Source of the DNA: Hemibagrus wyckioides
Taxonomy: Eukaryota; Chordata; Actinopteri; Siluriformes; Bagridae
Direction of reading: 5' to 3'
Length of the DNA: 64,000 nucleotides
NCBI RefSeq assembly: GCF_019097595.1
Contig: NC_080720.1
Location: forward strand, 17,514,852 to 17,578,851
The notes beneath the pieces are model-generated. The model was given only the letters and a program-made list of their open reading frames with translations. It was not told the origin of the DNA and searched no databases. Of the stretch, positions 47,786-59,693 are shown piece by piece (position 1 is the stretch's first letter; every line of letters begins with the position of its first letter). Position numbers and translations under genes: made by a program.

Positions 47786-48685
47786 TATTTTCGATTAAGT
47801 TTTCCAGTTAGTGAGATTTTTAATGTTTCATTGATTTTCTTTTGCTTTGAAGAGTTTTTTGGTGAGCAGTAAGAAATACGTTGCTGCTTGTTTTAATTAT
47901 ATTGATTTCTGATGTGTCTCCAAAAAATGTTTCATGCATTTTCAGTACCATATGGCATGTATGTTTTTGTCAGGACTATTTTGTATTTTTTTTCTTTTTC
48001 TAAAAACAGTTTAAACATTTTGTGTAGTGTATTCTGTTGACTACTTTGTATTTTATAAGATGTTTACTGTGACTGTGTTTGGAAATCTGTGTCCAAAAAG
48101 CCAGTACTGGGAATAACTGAATCACTGGGAAGTCTTCTTACCATTTTGAATGGGATGGAGTGTAGGATCAGATCTGAATATTATTCTGTTAGTATTCATT
48201 TGATTATATACTGAAGGTAGTTGCCAAGGAATTATGATTGGAAGATTGGGGCTATGGTGGTTAATTTCATTCTGGATCATTTGTCGTTGCAGTAAAAGTA
48301 GAAATTTGAGTAAACCAGGTATTGCTGGGGTTAGAGCAGGGATCATTGAAAATAAGATCTTTATTTTCTGCTGGTCTCCTTGTCGATTAAGCTAGTAACG
48401 GATAGCTCTGACAGCTGGAAAGATATTCTAAAGCCAAAGTATGTAATGTGCTGAGTGTTCATGAAGCTATGGAGGGTCTGGAGTACAGGTTCAGCTAAGT
48501 TCATGTTGAGTGGGAGGATATTGGATTTGATCCAGTTTATTGGAGTTTGCAGCTTTGTCACATTTGCTGAGGATGAAGGATTTTGTAGGATGAGTAAATA
48601 TCCTCTGCATATAAGCTGATTTTGATTTATTTATTACATGTCTGCTTATTATTAATTTGGACATATTCTGAAATATACCTACAGT

Positions 48686-50563
48686 ATACACCCACCATCT
48701 CACCTGTGCACACTTGCACATTTATTCACTTATCAAATCAGGCAATTATGTGGCAGCAGCACAATGCAGAAAAAAAAAATCACACAGATACAGATCAAGA
48801 GCGTCAATTACTGTTCACATCACCTCAAATATCAGACTGAAGAAAAAGTGTGATCTCTGTGACTTTGATCATGGCACTGCTATGCTCTCTCCACTGCCTT
48901 CCTGTATCTGAACCTGCCTGAGATGACTGAATATTTGAGTCACTGGAAGTCTTCAAACGGCGTCTAAAGACCTCCCCCTTCCTGCAATACTAAAATACTT
49001 CAGAGTGTTTTTTGTGTGCTTCTTCTTCTTATTATTTTTTGTTTTAAATATATTACCTCCCCAACAGATTTTTTTAGACTGAGTATTCTTAGTTCATGAC
49101 CTAGTGAACCAATATCCAGGGGTATTTATTAATAGAGACTTCAAAGCACTTCTGCAAACCCCCTGCCAAATGCCATACATGTAAATGCATGGATGATGGT
49201 ACGATAAGGACTAGTTTGAGCATTTCATTAATTGCTGATCCTCTGAGAAATTCACTTTCAGCAATATCAGAAGTTTATACAGAATGGTGTTTAAAACAAA
49301 AAACATTGAGTGAGCAACGGATGTGTTGGTGGCAAATGACAATAATGGTTTGAGCTGACAGGAAGGATGCAGTAACTCAAATAATCACTCTTTACAACCA
49401 TGATGAGCAGAAAAGCATCTCAGCATGCAAAGCATCGAATCTCAAGGTGGGTGGGCTACAACATCAGAAGACAACATAAGGCTCCACTCCTGTTAGCACA
49501 GAACAAGAATCTGTGTGATTCTTCCCTGGCACACCTACAGCACTGGTCTGGTTTCAGACTCATTTGATTCAATCGAAGGCATTTGCGTTCATCACAAGCA
49601 TGCATGTAGGTCACGGTGTGACTCAACCATGTTTTGGTACTATTATGCACAGCAGGGCATCTCACCTCTTCTGTGCCCCCCTAGTGATCCCCTGCCTCTA
49701 ATGGTACACATGTTTTGTGGAGACTAATGATGTCATCACACATATGCCAGTTACTCTACTTTCTGAACAATTGCGGACCCAAGTAGGAGTTGTGTTCACA
49801 ATTCATGGGTACAGTTCCAGTCCAGCGAACTCAGACTACTTTCTACAAGTACTCTTGGGTGATACATTTCCTGGTCTGCATGTCAGCTATCATTTTCACT
49901 TTTCATGCAAACCATGTTCTCTTTTTTCAAACTCCTAGTGTGAAAGTCCTCTGAGGCTATCATGGGCTTAGACTCATCGAAGCAGTACAGGTGAAGACTA
50001 GAAAGAACAATCACTTGGTCTTATTCCAGGCTTCTGTCCTGTTTAAATGAGTCTGTGGCCAAGATAGCCTCAGATTCCTGTTCTTGGCTGTCAGAAGTGG
50101 AACCTGATGTGGTCTTCTGCTCTTGTAGCTCACCCAGATGCTTTTCTGCTTACCCTGGTTGTAAAGAATGCTTATTTGAGTTATTATAGACTTCCTGTCA
50201 GCTCAAACCAGCCTGGTCATTCTACTCTAATCTCTCTCATCAACACTGTGTTTCAGTCTGCAAACCCTTCACAAACTGAATGTTTTTCTGTACCATTCTA
50301 AGTAAAGTTTACAGACTGTTGTGTGTGAAATTCCAAGGAGATTCCAGTAATTTAGAAAATATTCAAACCAGTGCCTTTGGCCCCAACATCATGCCACCAT
50401 GCCACAATCAAAGTCACAGAGGTTACACTTTGTCTTTATTCTGATGTTTGATGTGAAGCTCTTGATCTATATCTGCACGATTTTTTTGTATTGCACTGCT
50501 GCCACATGACTAGCTGAATGTGCAGGTTTACAAGTGTTCGTAATAAAGTAGATAGTGAGTGTA
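48686..50563. mobile_element. foldback Tc1 derivative, copy B (long, with inserts)
   Basis: The forward arm has the terminal and leader region at 48686-48865, then transposase N-terminal sequence at 49189-49514 and a last piece at about 49967-50020. The reversed arm at about 50022-50563 repeats the same sequence backwards out to the terminal repeat ending GTGAGTGTA. Two unrelated blocks (48866-49188 and about 49515-49966) interrupt the forward arm. Complementarity between 49393-49514 and 50060-50165 is visible by eye. Confidence 0.6.
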
Positions 50564-50881
50564 TAAGTTAATGGTTCAATAAAAATGAAAAATAGATACC
50601 CTGTCCAGAAACACTGTGAAGTATGATACATTGTAATATTATAATAGTAGTAGTAGTATTAACTGTGGCTTGAAGTGTAAAGAATCTTAATATTAAACCA
50701 CTGAATAAATTATTCTCCAGAGCATAATTTATTTATAGAGGTAAATAAATATATATTCAGTGGATTTTTTATTTTTGGGGTGATGTAACAAGTTTCCAGG
50801 TAGCTAGAAACTTGCATACAATTGTTATGTCTGTGTTGAAAGATAATGGGTGATAACAAGAGGGTATGGAGAGGTCTTTTA

Positions 50882-51035
50882 ATTCAAATTTCAATTCAAT
50901 TCAGTTTTATTTGGATAGTGCTTTTAACAAAGAGCATTGTTTCAAAGCAGCTTTACATAAGAAACAAAATAAGAAAACAACAAACATAAACAAACAGTCC
51001 TAGATGTTGTTATCCCAAGTGAGCAAGCCTGAGTC
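50882..51035. mobile_element. dispersed repeat copy
   Basis: TTCAATTCAGTTTTATTTGG, GCTTTTAACAAAGAGCATTG and CAAAGCAGCTTTACATAAG match the repeat at 47450-47648. Confidence 0.55.
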
Positions 51036-51080
51036 TTAGTGAGTGTGAGAGTGAGTGAATGAATGGATAAGAGAGTGAAT

Positions 51081-51084
<4 letters not shown>

Positions 51085-51114
<30 letters not shown>
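51085..51114. repeat. (GA)n microsatellite
   Basis: About 15 GA units at the end of GAGTGAAT-type short repeats. Confidence 0.95.
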
Positions 51115-51118
<4 letters not shown>

Positions 51119-51288
51119 GAATATAAGAAGAAATGAGTGATTAAATGTGTTTTGCCCAGTGGGACAATGGTTTGTTCAGTAAATGTGTTTCTTTTGTTAA
51201 TTTTAGTAGATTGATAACGTTGTAGAAGGCATTAATATTTATAATGTTTTGGTCGTGATGTGATAGATTTTCAGTAAACATTTTAAAT

Positions 51289-51289
<1 letters not shown>

Positions 51290-51320
<31 letters not shown>
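51290..51320. repeat. (ATT)n microsatellite
   Basis: About 10 units. Confidence 0.95.
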
Positions 51321-52321
51321 TCCCTCAGGTTTTTGCATGGTCTTTCCCAGTGAGTACTTGATTACTTGCAATTTTTTCTTTTTTTCTTCTTCTTCCAATT
51401 CCTCCCTTTGAATGAGCTTATAATGAAAGTTTTCATGTCGTTGTTGTCAAATGTTAGCAAAAACAGTTTGCATTCAATTTGTGTTTTTTTTTATTTAAAT
51501 ATTTTTATTTTCAGTAAGTTTTCTGCAAATTAATTTATCTAAATTTTATTTTCTAATTTAACAACAAAATCTTAATTCTACAACATAGAGGGCCATTCTA
51601 GACAACTCTGTGCTTCAGAATATGTGGTAAGAGTTTGGGGCTAGACCCACAGGTATGTGATGTTCGGGTGTTCATATGATTTGGGCCCTATAGTGTCTCA
51701 TGTTCCCTCTAAGTATAGCTGCCTGAGTTTCTCATAGTCATGTTGGTGGTGTTTATATAGAATTATTTTGTGAAAGGATGCCGTTCTCTTTTGACAGAGC
51801 TATCACATTCGAGATTTGTCAGTACTGATATGTGAGTATAGAAAGTGGCTTCAGAAGGAGATCTAAAGGAAGCTATTGTAGATAAGAAAAACAGGTGTAT
51901 GGTCACAGATGATGATGGAGTGGATTTGTTGATTTGCAATGTTATTTTTGTAGGACTGAAGTACTGATCAGAAAAAAAGTCAGTGCAGGAGTGTGAGCTG
52001 TTGAGTATGTGCATTGAAGTAGTATAAAATGGCATCTATAACCAAGGCTAAAACTGGGCATGCATGGCATTCATGAGCGTGAAGCTGTGAAGTAAGTATA
52101 CAAGGAAGCATCATTCTAAATGTAGTCTTGACATGTATTGAAATTTTTTAATAAATCATTATTCAAAGGAAAAATAATATTTTTACACACACACACACAC
52201 ACACATATTTGTATATCTGTCAAATATATTATACTGTCAAATTATTTGTGCTCAGTTGCCAATGTTTTGTATTATTTTTCTGAGATGAGACGTAAATGTT
52301 ATCTATTGCTTATATCTATTG

Positions 52322-52325
<4 letters not shown>

Positions 52326-52372
<47 letters not shown>
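52326..52372. repeat. (TA)n microsatellite at Tc1 insertion site
   Basis: About 22 TA units ending exactly at the left terminal repeat of the nearly intact Tc1-like element. Confidence 0.97.
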
Positions 52373-52375
<3 letters not shown>

Positions 52376-53612
52376 TATATTGCCAAAAGTATTCACTCAC
52401 CCATCCAAATAATCAGAATCAGGTGTTCCAATCACTTCCATGGCCACAGGTGTATAAAATCAAGCACCTAGGCATGCAGACTGTTTTTACAAACATTTGT
52501 GAAAGAATGGGTCTCTCTCAGGAGCTCAGTGAATTCCAGCGTGGAACTGTGATAGGATGCCACCTGTGCAACAAATCCAGTTGTGAAATTTCCTCGCTCC
52601 TAAATATTCCACAGTCAACAGTCAGCTGTATTATAAGAACGTGGAAGTGTTTGGGAACGACAGCAACTCAGCCACGAAGTGGTAGGTCTGACGGAGCGGG
52701 GTCAGCGGATGCTGAGGCGCATATTGGGAAGAGGTCGCCAACTTTCTGCAGAGTCAATTGCTACAGAGCTCCAAACTTCATGTGGCCTTCAGATTAGCTC
52801 AAGAACAGTGCGCAGAGAGCTTCATGGAATGGGTTTCCACGGCCGAGCAGCTGCATCCAAGCCATACATCACCAAGTGCAATGCAAAGCGTCGGATGCAG
52901 TGGTGTAAAGCACGCCGCCACTGGACTCTAGAGCAGTGGAGACGCGTTCTCTGGAGTGACGAATCGCGCTTCTCCATCTGGCAATCTGATGGACGAGTCT
53001 GGGTTTGGCGGTTGCCAGGAGAACGGTACTTGTCTGACTGCATTGTGCCAAGTGTAAAGTTTGGTGGAGGGGGGATTATGGTGTGGGGTTGTTTTTCAGG
53101 AGCTGGGCTTGGCCCCTTAGTTCCAGTGAAAGGAACTCTGAATGCTTCAGCATACCAAGACATTTTGGACAATTCCATGCTCCCAACTTTGTGGGAACAG
53201 TTTGGAGCTGGCCCCTTCCTCTTCCAACATGACTGTGCACCAGTGCACAAAACAAGGTCCATAAAGACATGGATGACAGAGTCTGGTGTGGATGAACTTG
53301 ACTGGCTTGCACAGAGTCCTGACCTCAACCTGATAGAACACCTTTGGGATGAATTAGAGCGGAGACTGAGAGCCAGGCCTTCTCGTCCAACATCAGTGTG
53401 TGACCTCACAAATGCGCTTCTGGAAGAATGGTCAAAAATTCCCATAAACACACTCCTAAACCTTGTGGACAGCCTTCCCAGAAGAGTTGAAGCTGTTATA
53501 GCTGCAAAGGGTGGACCGACGTCATATTGAACCCTATGGATTAGGAATGGGATGTCACTTAAGTTCATATGCGAGTCAAGGCAGGTGAGCGAATACTTTT
53601 GGCAATATAGTG
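52373..53612 (+). mobile_element. Tc1-like element, nearly intact
   Basis: Terminal repeats CACTATATTGCCAAAAGTAT (start 52373) and their inverse ending at 53612 are nearly perfect and flanked by TA on both sides. The length of 1240 bp is full size. The left flank is a (TA)n tract, the preferred target. Reading-frame preservation is far better than in other copies here, so it is the youngest insertion. Confidence 0.93.
52507..53530 (+). pseudogene. Tc1-type transposase with one frameshift
   Basis: It starts MGLSQELSEFQRGTVIGCHL at 52507 with the N-terminal helix-turn-helix ([18 protein letters not shown]). At about 52683, after PRSGR, roughly 8 bases of the basic linker are missing relative to the family pattern. 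Frame then changes to [20 protein letters not shown] and runs open to KGGPTSY and the stop at 53530. The catalytic triad regions are present: WSDESRFS (D), [12 protein letters not shown] (D) and [18 protein letters not shown] (E). As it stands no complete protein is made. Confidence 0.88.
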
Positions 53613-53921
53613 TATATACTGTGATATATCTTATAGTAAATTTAGGTCATGATTGTGCAGATTGTACACAGTGTCCACAGTGTCATGCCTTTAAAAGTTT
53701 TCAGAAGTTTTGTTTGAAACAGTTAGTTGTGAATTATTTATGCTTCAAAGACCCAGTTAACAAGAAGCAGCTTGACACAATTTCTGAGAATATCTGAGAT
53801 TTATTAAGCCATAAAATGTTAACAAAATGTTAAGATAATGTCAAGATTTAGCCATTTAGCTTGTACTAGATAATTGTTATCTGATAAAAGTCCAATAGAT
53901 TGCTCATTTATATCACAGTTA

Positions 53922-55062
53922 CACTAAATATCCAGAAGTGATCTGTATAAGCTTGTTGAACATCCCATTCCAAACCTATGGGCACAAAATGAAGCAGACC
54001 TTCCACCCATTCACCCCTTCCTGAAGTTATAACAGCCTTCTATAAGATTTTTGAGTGTATCTGTGGGAATTTGTGCCCATTCAGTCAAAAGAGCATTTGT
54101 AAGGTCAGGTACTGATGTTGGATGAGAAGGGCTGGCAATCGACATTCCAGTTCATCTCAGAGGTGTTTGTTGGGGTTGAGGTCAGGCTATTTGTCGTCCT
54201 CTGAAGTTCCTCTACACCACTCATCACATCATGGACTTTGCTTTGTGCACTGGGGCACAGTGATACTGGAAGAGTAAATGGACTTCCTCAAAATGTTGTC
54301 ACTAATTTGGAAGCTTTAAAAAAATCCAAATTTTCTTTGTATGCAGTAGCATTAACATTACCCTTTACTGCAACTGAAAAACTGAAACACTGAAATACAG
54401 CCCCCGACAATTATTCCCCCTCCACCAAACTGTTTGTACTATGCTTTAAGGAAGGTATACATCAAACCCAGATTTGTCCATCTGACTGCCAGATAGTGCT
54501 GCATGATTCATCACTCGAGCAAACTCCTCACTCCAGAGCCCGGTGTTGTACTTTACACCACTCCAACTAATGTTTAGCATGGCATATAGTGATTTTAGGC
54601 TTGCATGCAGCTACTCAGCCATGGAAATACATTTCATGAAGCTCAAAATGCACGGATCCTTTGCTGATGTTACTTTCAAAGGCAAAGCTGTTCCACAGAG
54701 GACAACTTTTATGTGCCTGATGCTTTAGCAATCGGTTGCCCCGCTCTGTGAGTTTGCTTGGTCTACCGCTTTGTGGCTGAGCTGTAGTTGCTCCTAGAAG
54801 CTTCCATTTCAAAATAATAGCACTTACAGGTGACTGGGGGAGATCTAACATGATGCATTTACTTGTGGCAAAAGTGGAATCCTATGACAATGCAATGTAA
54901 ATGTCACTGAACTTTTCAGCATAACACATTTTACTGCAAGTGTTTGTTTACAGCAATCACATAGCAGTTTGCATGATTTTATGCACCTGCTAGCAATAGG
55001 TCTGACTGAAACACTTGAATTCACTCATTAAGAGGGATGTCTATACTGTTGGTGATATATTG
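53922..55062 (-). mobile_element. Tc1-like element, old, minus strand
   Basis: The left end CACTAAATATCCAGAAGTG after TA and the degraded right end near GGTGATATATTG bound antisense transposase sequence. On the minus strand recognisable pieces are LPQSPVSAIILKWKLLGATT and SGRPSKLTERGNRLLKH (54851-54700). Many stops and small indels make it a pseudogene. It lies only 310 bp from the younger element at 52373-53612 and is a different family. Confidence 0.78.
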
Positions 55063-55169
55063 TTTTTAGAAATGGTTATAGAGACTGACAAACTACACAC
55101 TACTCCACTACACTGCATGCAACCTGCAAAACTGTTGGCCCTGGAAAATACACTGTTTCTAATAAGATA

Positions 55170-55940
55170 ATGATCAATTTAACAACTTCACTTGAAGAAT
55201 ACCTCAGTTTGAGAATCTTCGACTATGTACACTGTCTAAGTGCAGTGCAGGGTAAAGGACTATTACCTCAGCTGATTGTCACACACACAATAATTGCACT
55301 ACTTGCATACTCTGCACTACTCTGCACACACAATAACCACACTCACTGTGCATCTTTGTGTGCATACTGCACCGTCACTTTACTCCCTGCTATTCCTGTA
55401 CAATTGGACATTTATATTTGCCTTTTATATATATATTTATCTTATGTATGCACACTGTACATACTGTATTTATTTATTGTCATAACATTTATATTTGTCT
55501 TTTTATATCTACATACATATGTATTTTTCTATATATTATAGATGTTTATACATATTTATTATTTATATATTATTTTATATAAATTATATTATAATTTATT
55601 ATTTATATTTATATTATATATATCATATACTCTATATTTATATTTATATACACATATTTTTGTATATGCATACCTGATAACTATTGGCTTTTCTTAACTA
55701 TTGGTATTTCTTAATTTAACATGTCTTTAATTTCTACTATGTTAGTTTTTATTTTTCCTATTTTTCTCTCTATATTTTACCCATATCCCTATATTTTTCA
55801 TGTCCACACACTTCAATTTTAATTTTACTCTTTTTTCTTTCTTCAAATGTAGGACAGTCATAAAAAGCATTTCACTACACGTCATACTGTGTATGATTTC
55901 GTATGTGATGAATAAAATTTGAATTTGAGCTTGAATTAAA
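55170..55940. mobile_element. probable retroelement tail and AT-rich tract
   Basis: Repeated GCACTACT/GCACACAC motifs lead into 250 bases of TATTTATA-type sequence. It ends with AAGCATTTCACTACACGTCA, TATGTGATGAATAAAATTTG and GAATTTGAGC, the usual end of a dispersed fish repeat. Several small frames here are low-complexity artefacts. Confidence 0.4.
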
Positions 55941-58849
55941 AAAACAGTAATATATAAGTAGAAATATCCACCACACATTTAGAATTACAGCTTTTTTGAT
56001 TTGGTTTGGTTGTAAACCTGTTTCTTCTTTCTTTTTCAGATAAATTTTAGATACTTTAGAAAGGAAACTTTTAAAATTCAAAATGTCAAAAAATTTTTCA
56101 GCATTTTAGTTTTTGAAATCAAGGGAGGTTTACTTCATTAATTTGCAACACTACTAAGTATATGATAAGATTGCAAGATTAACATCTGATGGTTGAACAT
56201 CTGTGTTACAGTGCTAAATGAACTCTTAAAGAAGCTATTTATGCCCACTCTATGGAAAAGTGGGCTAAAATAACCCCTGTAGGAGTTCATTTAATGCTGG
56301 TAATTTTACTGTGTAGTTGAGACTGGTACATCTTTTATATCAACAGGGAAGTGAGGAACCCTGCCATTCTTGTTTCCCCAATGAGAATAAAAGTCAGTTG
56401 TACTTGGAAAGAGTCCTGGCCATGCATGATTTATCACAGCACTGAAGCAAAAAATAAGGTTAGAGTTAGAACTGAAGTCTGCAATGCAGAAGCAGCATTG
56501 TTTCTGGATGAACTGTATTATTTGTGAAATGGGTCGATGGTTCATCATGGAATTCACTACCAAATCTCATCAGCGTTTTTAATAACTTTTCTACTATGGC
56601 AATGCAGAAATCTCACTCTAGGGTTTGTGAGTCACGCAGAGCTTCCTGGGAAAAGAATCATTCCAGAAATCTGATGATGCTGTTTTCCTTGTAATCTTTG
56701 TCTGGCCATTTGGCCTGGCTCTAGTGCCTTTTTTCTGCCTTTTGACAGACAGTGATAGGTTTGGCATATAAGTCCTCTTTCAACTCCCTTCTGCAGCACT
56801 TTCAGGAGTCACCCACTTGTCAGGATGTCAGGCAGCATTATGGAAACCCTCTCGTTCAAGCGCATGAGCTCAGCATGGCTAAGGAAGTGGAGCGGAACAG
56901 AGGCTGTCACAGTGGCTGGGGAGGGAGCAGTCGTCTTAAGTGTCCTGACCTTCCATGGCTTTGGATGGTTCAAAGCACAGGCCCTATGTGGGTAGTCATG
57001 ATGTTGGACAGGAAACTCTCTGTCACAAATGATCTTCTTGGCTTTGCACTGATTTGAGGTGAAGGCTGCAGTCACGTACCATGTGTGAGGAAGGAAGTGG
57101 ATTACAAGGGCTGGATGCAGAATAGAAGAAGATGGTTACGATTCTTAGTGAAACAGGCAAGAGGAGTTTTACTGATATGCTATTATGCTGCAGCTCTTGA
57201 GATTAATAGCTTCATCTGACCTTTTTAAGCTCATTTATCATATTAGATTGTGAAATTGAAAATACATTTAAAACTGCCTCATCTCTGGAGGAATGCTTTA
57301 CAATTTCCTTTGACTATGTTTATTTATTTATTTAAATTCATTAGCACTATAGAAATGTTACATTGTGATCTTAATGTGAATGTTTAATGTGCTGGTCAAC
57401 CTAAACATTTGTACAGGGATCAACACTTCAGGGAGAAAACAACCTCTACTAGTGCAATTTCCTTAGACAAGGTGATGACACCCAAGGTTACACCTCCAAC
57501 TATGCGGCACGGCTTTTGGCTTCCTCTTGAGCCAGGCTCTGTACTAACTGCCAAGGAGTCTGGGAGATTAAAACAGGGATTGAAAAGCTTGGAAGGCTTG
57601 GGCAGCAGACTAGAAGAGACTTTGACACACAGAGGCATCCCAAGGGAGCTTTATCTTGTGGCCTGTAGCTTTATTTAAATGGAGAAGGGCTACTTCAGTT
57701 CATAGTGCACTCACAGGAAGTTGACCTACAGTGACTGAAGCTAAATGGACTCGCCCCATTTTGACTAGGCCTAGCTGCCAAATGGATAATTGCAGCTGTA
57801 TAAACATTCGATTATCCGAGATGACAGTAATAAAACAATTCTGATTGCTTGTTTCACAGTTATTTAGAAAATGCAATCAAGCAAATGAACATGCTTTACA
57901 TGATGATAAACATTCTGCCAAGTTTTGTCTCAATAAAGTTATGTTACCTAATAGCATGATAGCTAGAAATTAAACAAATAAACAGGTCAGCCTTTCCAGA
58001 GGTCAATCCTGCAGTATAGCTGCCATTTATATGATCTTATTACTTTTCATATTGAACAGCAAAAGTGAAAATAAATACTTGCCTTGTCTCCTCAAATATT
58101 GCTTCTTCAGCAAACACATACAGCTCTGTGAATTCTTACGACAGCACCAGTGTGTTTACATATGGCCATCTTAAGGGCAGATTTCACAATCCACCTCAAT
58201 TTCACTCACAATCAGTGGTACACAGAACTCATGCAGACAAAAGCCTATGATCAAGCCTGTGATCAATTTGAAATGATTCAAGTATAAAGGTTTTTGCACA
58301 GAAAATACAGTAAACTCATCCGAATCATGATGACACATGCGGGAGATATATATTGACTCACCCTTATTTAATGTTAGAAATAATTAGTTTAATGTAAATT
58401 ACTTTGAATTAGTATAAATTATATTATTATATAATACATTATTATATATTATGTATACTTCCTATCCAATTTCTCTGCTAGCAGTGCAAAAAAAGAGAAT
58501 GAAGTGAAAACACTAATAATTTACTCTTTAATACACAAGTCCTGAAGGATACGTATTGTCCTGAGTCCCTTTTTAAATGAATCGGATGCTTGCTTGATTG
58601 ATTGACTGCATTAATTATTAAGAATAATTTTTTTGTATAATAAGTATGTGTTATTAATCCATCACAATTATAAAATTAAAAAAATACCCCCCCTAATTTT
58701 TTTCACCTTTGGGAATTAATCAGAGAATGACTAGCCCTCTGTAATTAAATCATATTGCCAAAAGGCATTATCTATATGAAATATTATAGTACATTATTAA
58801 TTATTGCCAGTAATTCTGTTTTTTCCCCCCAAACCACATCTGAAATTCA
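55941..58849. other. no gene supported
   Basis: Overlapping frames at 56752-57075 on both strands and one at 57409-57678 are in slightly GC-richer DNA but match no family and lack convincing splice context. Confidence 0.4.
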
Positions 58850-59693
58850 TCTGAGCCAGATGATCACATTAAATATCAGAATGAAAAAATCTACAGTATA
58901 TGACTTTAACTGTGGCATGGCTGTTGGTACCAGATAGGCTGGATTGAGTATTTTAGAAATTGCTGATCTCTAGATCTCTAACATTCTCTAGAGTTTACAC
59001 AGAATGGTATGAACAACAAAAAACATCCTGTGAGTAGAGGGTCTGCATAGTGAAAAATGTGATGAGAGAGTTGAGAGGAGAATAACCAGACTGCTCAATA
59101 GTAACTTAGATAACCACTCTTTACAACTATGGGGAGCTAAAAACATCAAACACTGAGGTGGATGAGCTTCAACAGTCAAATCAGGCCCATGATCACCAAG
59201 ATCTCAGCATTTACAAAACATCAAACCTTGACCTCAAGCAAAAGACAACAATATCATGGATACAGACTCACTCATACAGGACAGTTGAAGACTGGAAAAA
59301 GGTGATTTTTGTGATTTTTTCCTGTAATCTGCAACGGATCAGTTTGATTTTGTGCTCATTATAGTCTCAGATTAAGGGTTTTGTCTGACAGGAGTAGAAC
59401 CAAATGTGGTCTTTTGCTGTTGTAGTCCAGCCTTGAGGTCAATTTTTGATGTTTTGTTCATGCTGAGATATCTTTGATCATGGCATGGATACAAAACACA
59501 GAAATCACAATTTTCTTCATGCTGATGTTGGATATGAACATTCACTGAAGCTCCTCACATGTATCAGCATGATTTTTTGCATTGTGCTGCTGCCACATGA
59601 TTGTCTGATTAGATAACTGCGTGGATGTGTAGGTGTACAGGTGTTAAATAAAGTAAAGTAGTAAATAAAGTAATAAAATGGATGGTGAGTGTA
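58850..59693. mobile_element. foldback Tc1 derivative, copy C
   Basis: The forward arm (58850-59310) runs from the transposase start region through GGACAGTTGAAGACTGG. The reversed arm starts within about 20 bases and runs back to the terminal repeat ending at 59693 (GGTGTACAGGTGTTAAATAA, then GTGAGTGTA). The reversed arm has its own internal deletion near 59475. The outer left terminus is not recognisable. The turning point coincides with that of copy B. Confidence 0.6.

Noticed and set aside
52822..53568. 248-codon minus-strand frame
   Set aside because: It is the antisense shadow of the Tc1 transposase frame.
56752..57678. Overlapping frames on both strands
   Set aside because: No family match; neither strand shows convincing exon borders.
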